From Adiantum capillus-veneris (Eukaryota > Streptophyta > Polypodiopsida > Polypodiales > Pteridaceae): a DNA stretch of 64,000 nucleotides. How positions within the stretch are numbered: the stretch's first letter is position 1; each line of letters starts with the position of its first letter. The notes beneath the pieces are model-generated. The model was not told the DNA's origin. It did no database searches and saw nothing but the letters and a program-made list of their open reading frames with translations. A program made the position numbers and the translations under genes. The stretch covers positions 178,426,740 to 178,490,739 of the forward strand of contig CM043944.1 of NCBI GenBank assembly GCA_014529385.2, given 5' to 3'. Of the stretch, positions 11,433-20,008 are shown piece after piece.

Positions 11433-13136
11433 CGATAGTCGTTTTTTGGCTCTTTGTAATTACCACAGTGAGTTACCTCACCCTACCAAAATCACCCAAA
11501 CACTGTGGCTATCCCTACCATTTCACTGTATATAGGCGTGCGTGAGTCACGGGACTTTTCCCATATATTCTTAAAAAACCCTCAATTAGCTAGTCATTGG
11601 GCTAGTTGAGCCAAAAATAAAAAATAAAAAATATAAGTATATTATGGTCCATGCGTATGTAAATATTTCTTTGTATATAGGGCCTAAATAAAAGATTTTT
11701 TTCATAATTATTTTGGTATTTATTTTAAATATTTCTACCTAGGTGTGTGTTATTTATGCTCTGTACATTGCCTCACCATTACCACAATTTTTCTTACCAT
11801 TTTTCATACTCTTTATTCCATATAGAAATAATTTCATGTAAGCTTCTCTTATATTTGGTGTAACTCCATCCCAACAAAAATCCAAAAAAAACTAGTTCTA
11901 TTAATGTGTATACTTTTTTCACTATTGTGATTTTTTCCTTCCTACATATATTCTCTATTACTCTCATAAATTAGACCACCAAAAATATTCATCTTTTTAT
12001 GGTAGACTTATAATGAGAGAGATTTATTTTGACCCCTTTATATTTTTCCACCTATATTATTTATATTTGACATGTACATATTTTTTAGACCCCTCAATAT
12101 TTGATTTTCTTAGTTGTACTATTCACTTATATCATGATCTCAACAATATCTTCAATTATAGACCTACCAAATAAGGTCAAGGGTAGGTGGCATGCATACA
12201 TGCACTATGGAGGGCTCACTCTTGGAGGTATTCAAAAGAATCATCCAAAGAAGGACCCCACAAGGACCTTTGCAGTGGAAAAAAACGGTCGGTTTTGCTG
12301 AATTTTTAAAGTTTACTTGCTCTCCGAATTTGAAAAGGTAATACAAATAAAATTTGTAGCTCGTAGGCTGAACTTTTGCCTCAAATTTTTTCATATTTTT
12401 TTGAGCTACGAGCTATGAGCTATGATTTTTTTAGTGGACCCCAGTTTTCCCATGCTATGCAGCCACACTCTCTCTTCCACTTTATCATTTTCCTCTTTCA
12501 CACACACTTCTCCACTCATCATCCCCATCTCTCTCACCACTCCTCTCTGCACACTACTCACCTTCTCCTCAACCTTGAAGAATAAGAGAAACCATGGTGA
12601 ACTCATACCTCCCACACACAATTCCATTCCAAAATTGACCACCTAGTCTCATTTTTCCTCCTCCAAGTTACCCATATCTTTCAAAAAAACCACAAAATTC
12701 AGCCTCTTCTCTTAAAAGACAACATCATGGTGGTTGATTACTCAGCTTCAATTACCTTGTCTCTCAAGGAAGGTCAAGAGTGGAGAAAAAATGTACCGTC
12801 AAAGCTAGTGGACCGTCAACAAGCGTCAAAATCGGCCCTACTCAAGACACTTGGAGCATCAACCTTGTAAGAAATCCACCTTTTCTTACCTCTTAAGAGT
12901 TTTTCTTCCTTATTTGTATCCTACATGGATACTCCCATTGTAAATATCCAATTCCATTTGTAAATTAATACTAACTCTACTAACACTAACCCACTATGAA
13001 AAGTCCTATCACCTACATTTCTCTCCTCTCTCTTTCCCCACCAACTTCTTGATAATTCCAAGCAAAAGAAATTAGATAAATGACTGAAAATCTAACCCAA
13101 CCATGGTTAGAGGAGTAACCCTAGCCTTCAAAATTG

Positions 13137-13146
13137 CTATAAAAGG
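13137..13146 (+). promoter_or_regulatory. TATA box of E1 LTR promoter
   Basis: CTATAAAAGG lies within the LTR with a GC-richer tract downstream, where U3 would pass into R. The same motif is at 21724-21733 in the 3' LTR. The transcription start would be expected about 30 bases downstream; this is inferred from position. Confidence 0.6.
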
Positions 13147-13806
13147 AGGGCGTAGCTAGCACAAAAAGGGGAGCCATAAGCAAGAGCACTATGCTATAGC
13201 TTGAGAAGCCAAGCTCAACCTCTCTAGAAGGAGCTCTTGAGTGGAAGCTCATTGTATTATGCATGTGCATGTCTTGTAATAGGGGATTAGCAAGGGAACT
13301 CTATGCCATTGTAAGAGAAAGAGTGATCATTCAATTGAGAGTAGGAAATCTATCATTTCTCCTACTAGTGTAAGCCCAAACAATTGCTGAATCAAGGAGG
13401 GTGGATTTGGACTAAGCTTGGATACTTTGTCTCCCTTCCAACGTGAAGTAATGGACAACAATGATGCGTAAGTGTCTTGGTGTTTTTTGTTAAGTTCTTG
13501 ATAGCTTGTCTCTGGTGTTGTCATCAATCTAGCCATAAATCCCACATACTGTAAGAGGGCGACAGGGTGGAGAGGACTCCCCTGGCCTTAAGACAGTGAT
13601 TGGGGTGGCTTTTCTTGTGATGTGTTGTGGTGAAATTTATGCAAGCTATGTTGAACAAATACTAATCTCACTTTGATTTGTCATGACAGATTTGTAAGAA
13701 GGTATTAATGCAACAAGCACCCCCTCTCCCTGTCTCTCTCTTTCTTAAATATATAGTTGTGTTTGCTTGATCATTGCCGATACGTTTCAAAGCAGCCCGA
13801 GCACTA

Positions 13807-13826
13807 TCTCTCTCTCTCTCTCTCTC
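13807..13826. repeat. (TC)n microsatellite in E1 5' LTR
   Basis: A run of ten TC units, versus 28 in the 3' LTR copy. The difference accounts for most of the LTR length difference. Confidence 0.9.
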
Positions 13827-14091
13827 GTGTTTTAGGGTGTGAGAGTATTCCATTGGTGTTAGGGTTAGTGTAAATTCCTTGCTTGTTTGTGGGTTGCTCT
13901 AACGATTCTCCTCTTTTGCGTCCTAGTTCGCTCTTAAACTAGGTGGTGCCCCTTGTGTAGTTGGGATTTGGCTGTGGGTTTGTTGTTTTGGTTTGTGTCG
14001 TGTTGTGCCCCAGCCCCATTGAGCAGCACGGGAGCCTTGAAGGGTGTCTAGAGGCCACTCTTCTTGTTGCCCACCCCGGACCGCCTCAAAT

Positions 14092-14109
14092 TGGTGCCCC
14101 CACTGAGGA
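14092..14109 (+). other. Primer-binding site of E1
   Basis: TGGTGCCCCCACTGAGGA starts three bases after the LTR end. E4 has the same site with one change (53251). It begins TGG as all tRNA 3'-end sites do. I did not identify the tRNA with certainty. Confidence 0.8.
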
Positions 14110-14162
14110 CGGCTTGTGTATTTTTGTGTAGAATCAACCTTTAGCATAGTCAAGTAGTTTAC

Positions 14163-14375
14163 ATGAATCACGAAAATTTGTATGATCCCTTCATTCCCAT
14201 TGCAAGGCAAAAGGTACACATAATTGTTAGTACTAAGTTGCAATTTCAACGTGTCATTCGTAGAATTTTAGGTCCTCTTAGGTTGGCCGAGATAAACGCT
14301 TCAGTAAATCCTTTTATTTTGCCTCTCATTAGGTACGACCTTAGTTTGGACGTCTATATTTTTATTTTGTTTTAA
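14163..14375 (+). CDS. Small retroelement accessory ORF, type A (E1)
   Basis: A 70-residue ORF with a normal ATG, upstream of gag, starts MNHENLYDPF and ends in a hydrophobic tail with DVYIFIL. It aligns along its whole length with the ORF at 54052-54264 in E4 (shared: PLARQ/PIARQ-x-VHII, STKL, LAEINAS, NPFILPLIRYD). It also resembles its neighbour at 14397-14615 in the C-terminal two thirds (FQ, R..EI.AS.NP.ILPLI.Y...DV.IFIL). Conservation between two different elements shows selection on the protein. No known domain is recognised, and it is too short for the large extra ORF of Ogre-type elements. The function is unknown. Confidence 0.75.
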   Translation: MNHENLYDPFIPIARQKVHIIVSTKLQFQRVIRRILGPLRLAEINASVNPFILPLIRYDLSLDVYIFILF

Positions 14376-14396
14376 GCATTAGGTCATGCATAGACC

Positions 14397-14615
14397 ATGG
14401 ATAATGGCCCAGGAATAGAGGTTTTCCCCTTCCATTTCACTCCACACATTAGAATAAACATTGCAATTAGTAGGAAAATCCATTTTCAACAACGTATGGT
14501 GTTCATGTTTGGTGCCCAAAGAGTAGGAGAAATTCTCGCATCACCAAACCCTGTCATCCTACCTCTTATTGATTATCATAGGTCGTTTGATGTGAATATC
14601 TTTATTTTGTTGTAG
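14397..14615 (+). CDS. Small retroelement accessory ORF, type B (E1)
   Basis: A 72-residue ORF follows type A after 21 bases. Shared features with the type B ORF in E4 (53833-54042) include FQQR, VF-x-FGA-x-R, REIL/GEIL, SP-x-P and FDV-x-IFILL at the very C terminus. It is a diverged paralogue of type A, so the pair probably arose by tandem duplication in an ancestor. In E4 the order of the two types is reversed. The strongly hydrophobic final residues may be a protein-contact or membrane-facing tail; that is inference only. No known family is recognised. Confidence 0.75.
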   Translation: MDNGPGIEVFPFHFTPHIRINIAISRKIHFQQRMVFMFGAQRVGEILASPNPVILPLIDYHRSFDVNIFILL

Positions 14616-14700
14616 AATAGATTGCAAGCTAGAAAAAATTATTGTGTAAATCTTTTTAAGAAAGAAAAACAAAAACGGATGTCACTTTGAAATCAATTCA

Positions 14701-15894
14701 ATGGAAAGCCAACACCAAATGTCTGGGTATCCTCTTTTCTTTGGAGATCTTGGAGAGGATGCAGAATTATTTTTAGCGAATTTCAAGATGTCTTGCCATA
14801 TCAAGAGGATAATAACTGATCAAGAACGTGTAGAAATGTTTGAGGTGGTCCTTAGGAAAGATGCTAGCACTTGGTTTGACTCTTTGCCTGAGGAAGTTAA
14901 GGGGAATTACACAAAAGTTTTGAATCGTTTCAAGAAATACTTCTTTGATCCCCAAAACACTCAAAAATTATGGCAAGACATTGTTTCTCATAAGCAAAAA
15001 GACTTAGATGACTACTACTTGTACAAGCAAGAGTTTCTACGTCTTTGGGCTCTATGGATACAAAATGTTGCTAACCCTGGTGATGGTGCAGAATTTCTAA
15101 AGAAGGAGAGGTTCATAGCCAGACTCTTTCTTGACCTTAAGGTAAAAGTTGAGGCGGGTGCACCTGCTACCTTTGATGCAACTGAAACTAGGGCTGCTGA
15201 GAAATATAGGAAACTCAAGTGCTTAAGGGGGGAGGTTCCAATAGAAGGTCTTAGACCCAAAGGTAAGTCACAAGCATCAACATCGAGGGAGCTTCTTGAG
15301 GTAACGGCGGAAGTAATTGAGAACTTAAATGAATCTTTAAGCAGCCTGTCAATTCACCTTGCACAAGCTGTAGGTCCAAAGGGACAAGCAAAGAAGTCTG
15401 AAGAGCGAGATCCACGACCTAGGAGAGTGTTGCAATGTTGGAATTGCGGAGAGTCTGGACATGGGATGTATAATTGTCCTTGGCCCCGTGGGGAGCCAGG
15501 GAGACCTAACTTGAATTACCCAGTGATGAATGCAGGTGAAGGAACTGGTCAACAACCAAGGCTTCTACAAAGACCAAATGGACCAAGACCACCTCCACAA
15601 GGGGTAGAAGGAGTTCCACCTTTGCCAGATCCAAATGTGCATGTGGTAGAGGTGACAAATTCAAATGAGTTTGACATGGAAGCCAATGGCATTAAGCGTG
15701 GCCGAGGAAAAGGTAAAGAGAAAGAGGGTGTCCCATCACAGAGTGACCATGGACAAGGCAAGAAGGCAAAGGAGACCAAGGAAGCTAAGAGGACTCGACG
15801 TCGTATCAATCTCCAAGACTTCCCTCTTGGACATGGTATGGCTCCATACAACCTGTTGGAAGACATGCGAGGTAAGGGTCCTGATATCTCATAG
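14701..15894 (+). CDS. Gag polyprotein of E1
   Basis: A 397-residue structural protein. An N-terminal retrotransposon-gag region (roughly residues 15-150, with the conserved WFDSLPEE and FLRLWALW stretches) is followed by a linker and one CCHC zinc knuckle, CWNCGESGHGMYNC, at about residue 245. The tail is proline-rich, then basic. Gag assembles the cytoplasmic virus-like particle and the knuckle binds the RNA genome. The frame stops at TAG (15892-15894), and the same frame stays open after it into protease. Gag and pol are thus separated by a single stop, as also in E4. Confidence 0.9.
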   Translation: MESQHQMSGYPLFFGDLGEDAELFLANFKMSCHIKRIITDQERVEMFEVVLRKDASTWFDSLPEEVKGNYTKVLNRFKKYFFDPQNTQKLWQDIVSHKQKDLDDYYLYKQEFLRLWALWIQNVANPGDGAEFLKKERFIARLFLDLKVKVEAGAPATFDATETRAAEKYRKLKCLRGEVPIEGLRPKGKSQASTSRELLEVTAEVIENLNESLSSLSIHLAQAVGPKGQAKKSEERDPRPRRVLQCWNCGESGHGMYNCPWPRGEPGRPNLNYPVMNAGEGTGQQPRLLQRPNGPRPPPQGVEGVPPLPDPNVHVVEVTNSNEFDMEANGIKRGRGKGKEKEGVPSQSDHGQGKKAKETKEAKRTRRRINLQDFPLGHGMAPYNLLEDMRGKGPDIS

Positions 15895-16005
15895 CCTCAG
15901 TTTCTTGCATTATGCCCACAAGTTAGGAGGGATTTAACAAAGGCAGTTAGCACTAGGAGAAAGGTAAAAGAGAGTTTTCCTGTTGTAAAAATTGCACATG
16001 CTGAA

Positions 16006-16530
16006 ATGAATGAGGACATTACACCGGTGCTAGACTGTTACATCAAAGGAAGATTGGTTAGGAAAGGTCTAGTGGATGGGGGTGCACAAATTTGCATCAT
16101 GACAGAGGGACTCATGCAAAGACTAGGCATGCACATCCATGAGACACCTGAAATCAAAGTCAAGATGGCAAACAATAGCAAGGCTAGGTGTGTAGGCATT
16201 TGTAAAAATGTCTTTGTAGAGGCCTTTGGCATTAAGAAAGCGGTGGATTTTTATGTTATGTCAACCAAGGGAAGTGGTTATCCATTTATCCTAGGAAGAC
16301 CATGGCTAATGAAAATGCGAGCTTTGCAGGATTGGGAGAGTGGGAAATTAATTTGCAGGAATGACAATCATAAGAAGGTTGTCTTTGACATGAAGGAGCA
16401 ACGCCAAGAGGAGCTCCATGAAGAATCATCTCAAAGTGAGACGGAAGAAGGTGGACCGATAGCACTTCAGAAGAAGAAAGTAGCGGCAGCATTACTGAAG
16501 AGGAGTCTTCCATCGAAGTCATGGGGGTAA
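16006..16530 (+). CDS. Aspartic protease region of E1
   Basis: A retropepsin-like domain: active-site stretch LVDGGAQICIMTE (DGG in place of the more usual DSG/DTG, a form seen in Tat-type elements as I recall) and the flap-side motif YPFILGRPWLM about 60 residues later. It matures Gag and Pol. It lies in the same frame as gag, directly downstream of the gag stop. The last ~25 codons overlap the next ORF in another frame; a frame change around 16.45 kb separates protease from reverse transcriptase. Confidence 0.85.
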   Translation: MNEDITPVLDCYIKGRLVRKGLVDGGAQICIMTEGLMQRLGMHIHETPEIKVKMANNSKARCVGICKNVFVEAFGIKKAVDFYVMSTKGSGYPFILGRPWLMKMRALQDWESGKLICRNDNHKKVVFDMKEQRQEELHEESSQSETEEGGPIALQKKKVAAALLKRSLPSKSWG

Positions 16531-18119
16531 GGTTTAAGCCAAGCAACCAAGAGACCTCTTGTCAAGGCTTGGAGGAGGTAGGTCCTCAAGAGAACGAAGG
16601 TGTTCAAGATGAAGGGATGCTGGAAGGTATGCTATCAACAACACTTACAAAGGATGAAAGAGAGGAGTTCAAATGTGTGCTAAGGAAGTTTCCTAGGCTT
16701 TTTGCTAAAGACTACACCGATGTGCGTGGAGTAGATGCTGTTCAACACAAAATTGAGTTGAAGCCAGAGGCCACACCTAAGGCTCAGAAGCTACGAAGGC
16801 TAGGAGTCATCAAGGAGCAGGCTTTACTCAAGGAGGTAAGAAAGCTTCTAGCAGCAGGTTTCATTTATCCAGTGGAGAATTCAGAGTGGGTCTCTCCCGT
16901 TGTTGTCACTCCTAAGAAAAACGGAAAGTGGAGGGTGTGTGTGGATTACCGTCCACTCAATGAGGCAACAAAAAGAGATCACTTTCCCCTCCCATTTCAG
17001 GATGAGATACTAAATGAGGTAGCTGGTCATGAGAAGTACACTGTGTGTGATGGGTACTCAGGCTACTTTCAAATAGGTATCGCATTGGAAGATCAATTGA
17101 AAACAACATTTATCACTCCTTGGGGTTGTTATGCTTTTAGAGTCATGCCATTTGGCCTGACAAATGCTCCTGCAACTTTCCAACGCTTCATGAACATGGT
17201 GTTTCAAGCATTCTTTGGAAAGTCCATTAGGGTTTTTATTGATGATTTTTGCATTTATAGCTCAAAATCATTGCATCTACAAAGGGTAGAAGAAGGTTTA
17301 AAGAAGCTCTATGACATGGGAGGTCAACTCAACCCCGACAAGTGTCACATAGCTGAGGATGAAGTGATCTTGCTTGGTCACAAGGTTTCCTATAAAGGCA
17401 TTGAGGTGGATCCTTCAAAGGCAAAGGCTCTTATTGAGCTCCCCTCTCCCAAGAATCTCAAAGAGGTCATATCATTCATTCAAAAAGTGAAGTATATGTC
17501 ACGCTTTATTCACTTAGCTTCGGAGTTGCTTCATCCTTTGCAAAAGTTGACACAACAAGTAGAATTTGCATGGTCTGATGAGCTTGAAGAGTATTTTTGT
17601 AACATTAAAGTCATTTTGTCAGAGCTACCAATACTCATGCCTCCTTGTTGGGAGTACACATTCTTTGTTAGCTCTAGTGTTGGAAGGGAAACAATTGGTG
17701 CTCTGTTGCTACAACAAGATCCCCACAGTACAAGGATGCGACCCATCTACTTTGCTAGTAGGGTCATGAATGCTTTGGAGAGAGACTACACAGAAGCAGA
17801 ACTCATGATGCTTTCTCTCATGTTTGCGGTGAGAAAGTTTAGATCCTACCTGCTACCAAAACCTTTTTTAATTCTCACTGCAGAAAATTTGTTCCCTTGG
17901 GTGTCATCTCAAATGAATCTTAGTACTAGGATCTCAAAGTGGATTATGGAGTTGCAAGAGTTTCAATACTCTTTCAAGGTAGAAGATAGTGTGCGTGCAC
18001 AATTGGCAAGGATTCTCACTTATAGGGTGCACAAAAAGGAGATTAAGGTGCCTGAAGTAAAGACCCTACCATTGCCACCACCAAAAAGTATTCCTAATGC
18101 TTTTTACCTTGTTCTTTGA
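16521..18119 (+). CDS. Reverse transcriptase and first RNase H of E1
   Basis: The reverse transcriptase domain spans about residues 90-330, with KNGKWRVCVDYRPLN, FGLTNAPATFQRFMN and the catalytic VFIDDFCIYS box. It copies the element RNA into DNA inside the particle. The RNase H-like region that follows (residues ~370-480) lacks the usual first Asp (SSSVGRETIGALL), so it is probably a connection domain; active RNase H would come from the second domain in the next ORF. A single-base frame change near 18.11 kb ends the ORF just before that domain. The true protein is probably part of one Gag-Pol. Confidence 0.88.
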   Translation: MGVRFKPSNQETSCQGLEEVGPQENEGVQDEGMLEGMLSTTLTKDEREEFKCVLRKFPRLFAKDYTDVRGVDAVQHKIELKPEATPKAQKLRRLGVIKEQALLKEVRKLLAAGFIYPVENSEWVSPVVVTPKKNGKWRVCVDYRPLNEATKRDHFPLPFQDEILNEVAGHEKYTVCDGYSGYFQIGIALEDQLKTTFITPWGCYAFRVMPFGLTNAPATFQRFMNMVFQAFFGKSIRVFIDDFCIYSSKSLHLQRVEEGLKKLYDMGGQLNPDKCHIAEDEVILLGHKVSYKGIEVDPSKAKALIELPSPKNLKEVISFIQKVKYMSRFIHLASELLHPLQKLTQQVEFAWSDELEEYFCNIKVILSELPILMPPCWEYTFFVSSSVGRETIGALLLQQDPHSTRMRPIYFASRVMNALERDYTEAELMMLSLMFAVRKFRSYLLPKPFLILTAENLFPWVSSQMNLSTRISKWIMELQEFQYSFKVEDSVRAQLARILTYRVHKKEIKVPEVKTLPLPPPKSIPNAFYLVL

Positions 18120-19980
18120 TGGAGCTTTTCGTCGAGACACAGGAAAAGCAGGGGGAGGGCTAGTGTTGCTCAACCCAAGTGGAGAGGTGGTCATGAAAGA
18201 GAAGTTCCATCTACCAAGTTCAACTAGCAACAATGAAGCAAAATATGACACACTACTTCATGGTTTAAAAATATGCATTGGCCATGGTATACAACGTCTC
18301 ATGGTAAAAGGGGATGCACTTCTCATTGTGAAGCAGATTTTAGGCATTTGGGCATGCAAAAATGAAAGACTAAGGGCCAAAGTTCATACCATCCGTAAGA
18401 TGTTTAATCAGTTTGAAGAAGTGCAACTATATCATATTCCGAGGAAACAAAATGAAGATGCCGATTTACTTGCACAACAAGTAGTTACATGTGTTGAGAA
18501 AGAAGTGCAGGTCATCATGGTGGCAGCAACTGTGAAGCAACCGAGGTACCAGGGATTGGAGTCATTGGCTCCCATCATTGGATACATTTTGGAGGGTGAG
18601 TTTCCACCAGACTTCACAAAAGCTCAGAAGAGGAGACTCATGAAGAAGGCAAGCTCATATCTCTTCCTAGAAGGCTCCCTCTATCAAAGAGGGAAGGATC
18701 AAGTGTGCAGAAGAGTACCAACTATTGAGGAAATTCCAGCCATTCTAAAAGGTTTGCATGAAGAAGCATGTGGTGGTCATTTTGCCCAAGGATTAACTGT
18801 GAAGAAGATTTTGCTTGCGGGGTATGTTTGGCCAAGCTTGCATGTGGATGTTCAACATTGGTGTAAAAGCTGTCACAATTGTCAGATAAATGGAAATAGA
18901 AGGTTGGTGCATGGCCCGAGGCAAATAGTGATTGCAAATGGACCCTTTGAAAAGTGGGGCATTGATGCCATGGGTCCTCTGCCTAAGACAAAAAATGGTA
19001 AACTCTACATTCTAGTGGCTGTAGACTATATGACTAGGTGGGTGGAAGCTCAAAGTGTGGCAAGAGTGAATGAGAGGACAGTTAGCAAGTTTGTATACAA
19101 TCACATTTGTTGCAGATTTGGCACACCTTTGGAGATTGTTTCTGATAATGGTCCAGGGTTTAGGAAGGGCTTGCTCACAGAATTCTGTGAAGTACTTCAC
19201 ATTCTACATCGTCACAGTACACCCTACTATCCCCAATCAAATGGTTTGGTAGAAAAAGCTCATGGTGTCATTGCAGGCATCATTAGAAAGATGGTGAAAA
19301 ACAAGACAAAGTTGTGGGATGACTTCTTGGATGGTGCCTTGTGGGCGTATCGAACCACATATAGGGAAGCCACGGAGTTCACACCATTTCACTTGGTCTA
19401 TGGTCAAGAGGCTTTACAGCCAATTGAACTAAACATTCCAACAATGCGACTTCATGGCAAATCAGCACAAGATGATCAAGAAGCATGGATGGATCGACTT
19501 CTTACCTTAGCTGAGTTTGAGTGGAAAAGAGAAGCAGCATACGAGTGCTATAAGAGGAAAGCCACACAGACAAAGGAGAAGCTTGACAAGAAACTGAAGG
19601 ACAAAGGCATCAATGAAGGAGATCTTGTGCTAAGGTATGACAATCGACTCGATAATCGTTTTGATGCCAAGTTTGAAACTAGATGGCAAGGGCCATACAT
19701 AGTCAAGAAGGCTTTCAATTCTAGTTACTATCAGCTTGTGGACTTGAATGGTAAAGAGCACTCCAGGAAGGTAAACGGGTATCGCTTGAAGCCCTATTTG
19801 AGTCGCCTTCTACCAAAGGATCTACCAAAGATCTGCCCAAAGGCCGCTGTCTCATGTAAGTATTGTTACATGAAGCATGAGTGTAACTCCAGCCAAAATT
19901 CTGAGGGGCCAAACAATGAAGATCTTGTAAAGGACTCTGAAGCACTCTCTTTGGAAAAGATGCTCTATGATGGTACATGA
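18097..19980 (+). CDS. Archaeal-type RNase H plus integrase of E1
   Basis: Residues ~5-125 form a second RNase H with the acidic set visible (FFDGAF, NNEAKY, KGDALL, NEDADLLA). Next comes the integrase zinc region (GGHFAQ ... WCKSCHNC) and a DDE core (KWGIDAMGPLP, SDNGPGF, GLVEKAHG). The C-terminal part carries the GDLVLRYDNR and RWQGPYIV module common to Ty3 integrases. No chromodomain is seen. The second RNase H removes the RNA strand during reverse transcription, and integrase inserts the DNA copy. This domain order supports Tat-lineage assignment. Confidence 0.9.
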   Translation: MLFTLFFDGAFRRDTGKAGGGLVLLNPSGEVVMKEKFHLPSSTSNNEAKYDTLLHGLKICIGHGIQRLMVKGDALLIVKQILGIWACKNERLRAKVHTIRKMFNQFEEVQLYHIPRKQNEDADLLAQQVVTCVEKEVQVIMVAATVKQPRYQGLESLAPIIGYILEGEFPPDFTKAQKRRLMKKASSYLFLEGSLYQRGKDQVCRRVPTIEEIPAILKGLHEEACGGHFAQGLTVKKILLAGYVWPSLHVDVQHWCKSCHNCQINGNRRLVHGPRQIVIANGPFEKWGIDAMGPLPKTKNGKLYILVAVDYMTRWVEAQSVARVNERTVSKFVYNHICCRFGTPLEIVSDNGPGFRKGLLTEFCEVLHILHRHSTPYYPQSNGLVEKAHGVIAGIIRKMVKNKTKLWDDFLDGALWAYRTTYREATEFTPFHLVYGQEALQPIELNIPTMRLHGKSAQDDQEAWMDRLLTLAEFEWKREAAYECYKRKATQTKEKLDKKLKDKGINEGDLVLRYDNRLDNRFDAKFETRWQGPYIVKKAFNSSYYQLVDLNGKEHSRKVNGYRLKPYLSRLLPKDLPKICPKAAVSCKYCYMKHECNSSQNSEGPNNEDLVKDSEALSLEKMLYDGT

Positions 19981-19993
19981 ATATACCATCATC

Positions 19994-20008
19994 CAGGGGG
20001 AGGGCTAA
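19994..20008 (+). other. Polypurine tract of E1
   Basis: CAGGGGGAGGGCTAA immediately precedes the 3' LTR start TGATAGCC. It primes plus-strand DNA synthesis. Confidence 0.85.

Larger units (their letters stand above)
11433..14088 (+). repeat. 5' LTR of E1 (2656 bp)
   Basis: It begins CGATAGTCG (TG mutated to CG; the 3' copy has TGATAGCCG) and ends CCGCCTCA just before the primer-binding site. It includes a TATA box at 13137 and a (TC)n run at 13807-13826. It matches 20009-22711 almost base for base, except for an A/T-rich insertion (~13 bp) and ~36 bp more TC repeat in the 3' copy. ORFs on either strand within it have no domain and are ignored. Confidence 0.92.

Noticed and set aside
11433-14088. 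Several 60-140-codon open frames on both strands of the E1 LTRs (for example 12101-12301, 12406-12642, 13923-14249)
   Set aside because: They recur only because the LTR is duplicated, have no domains and lie over promoter and untranslated sequence.
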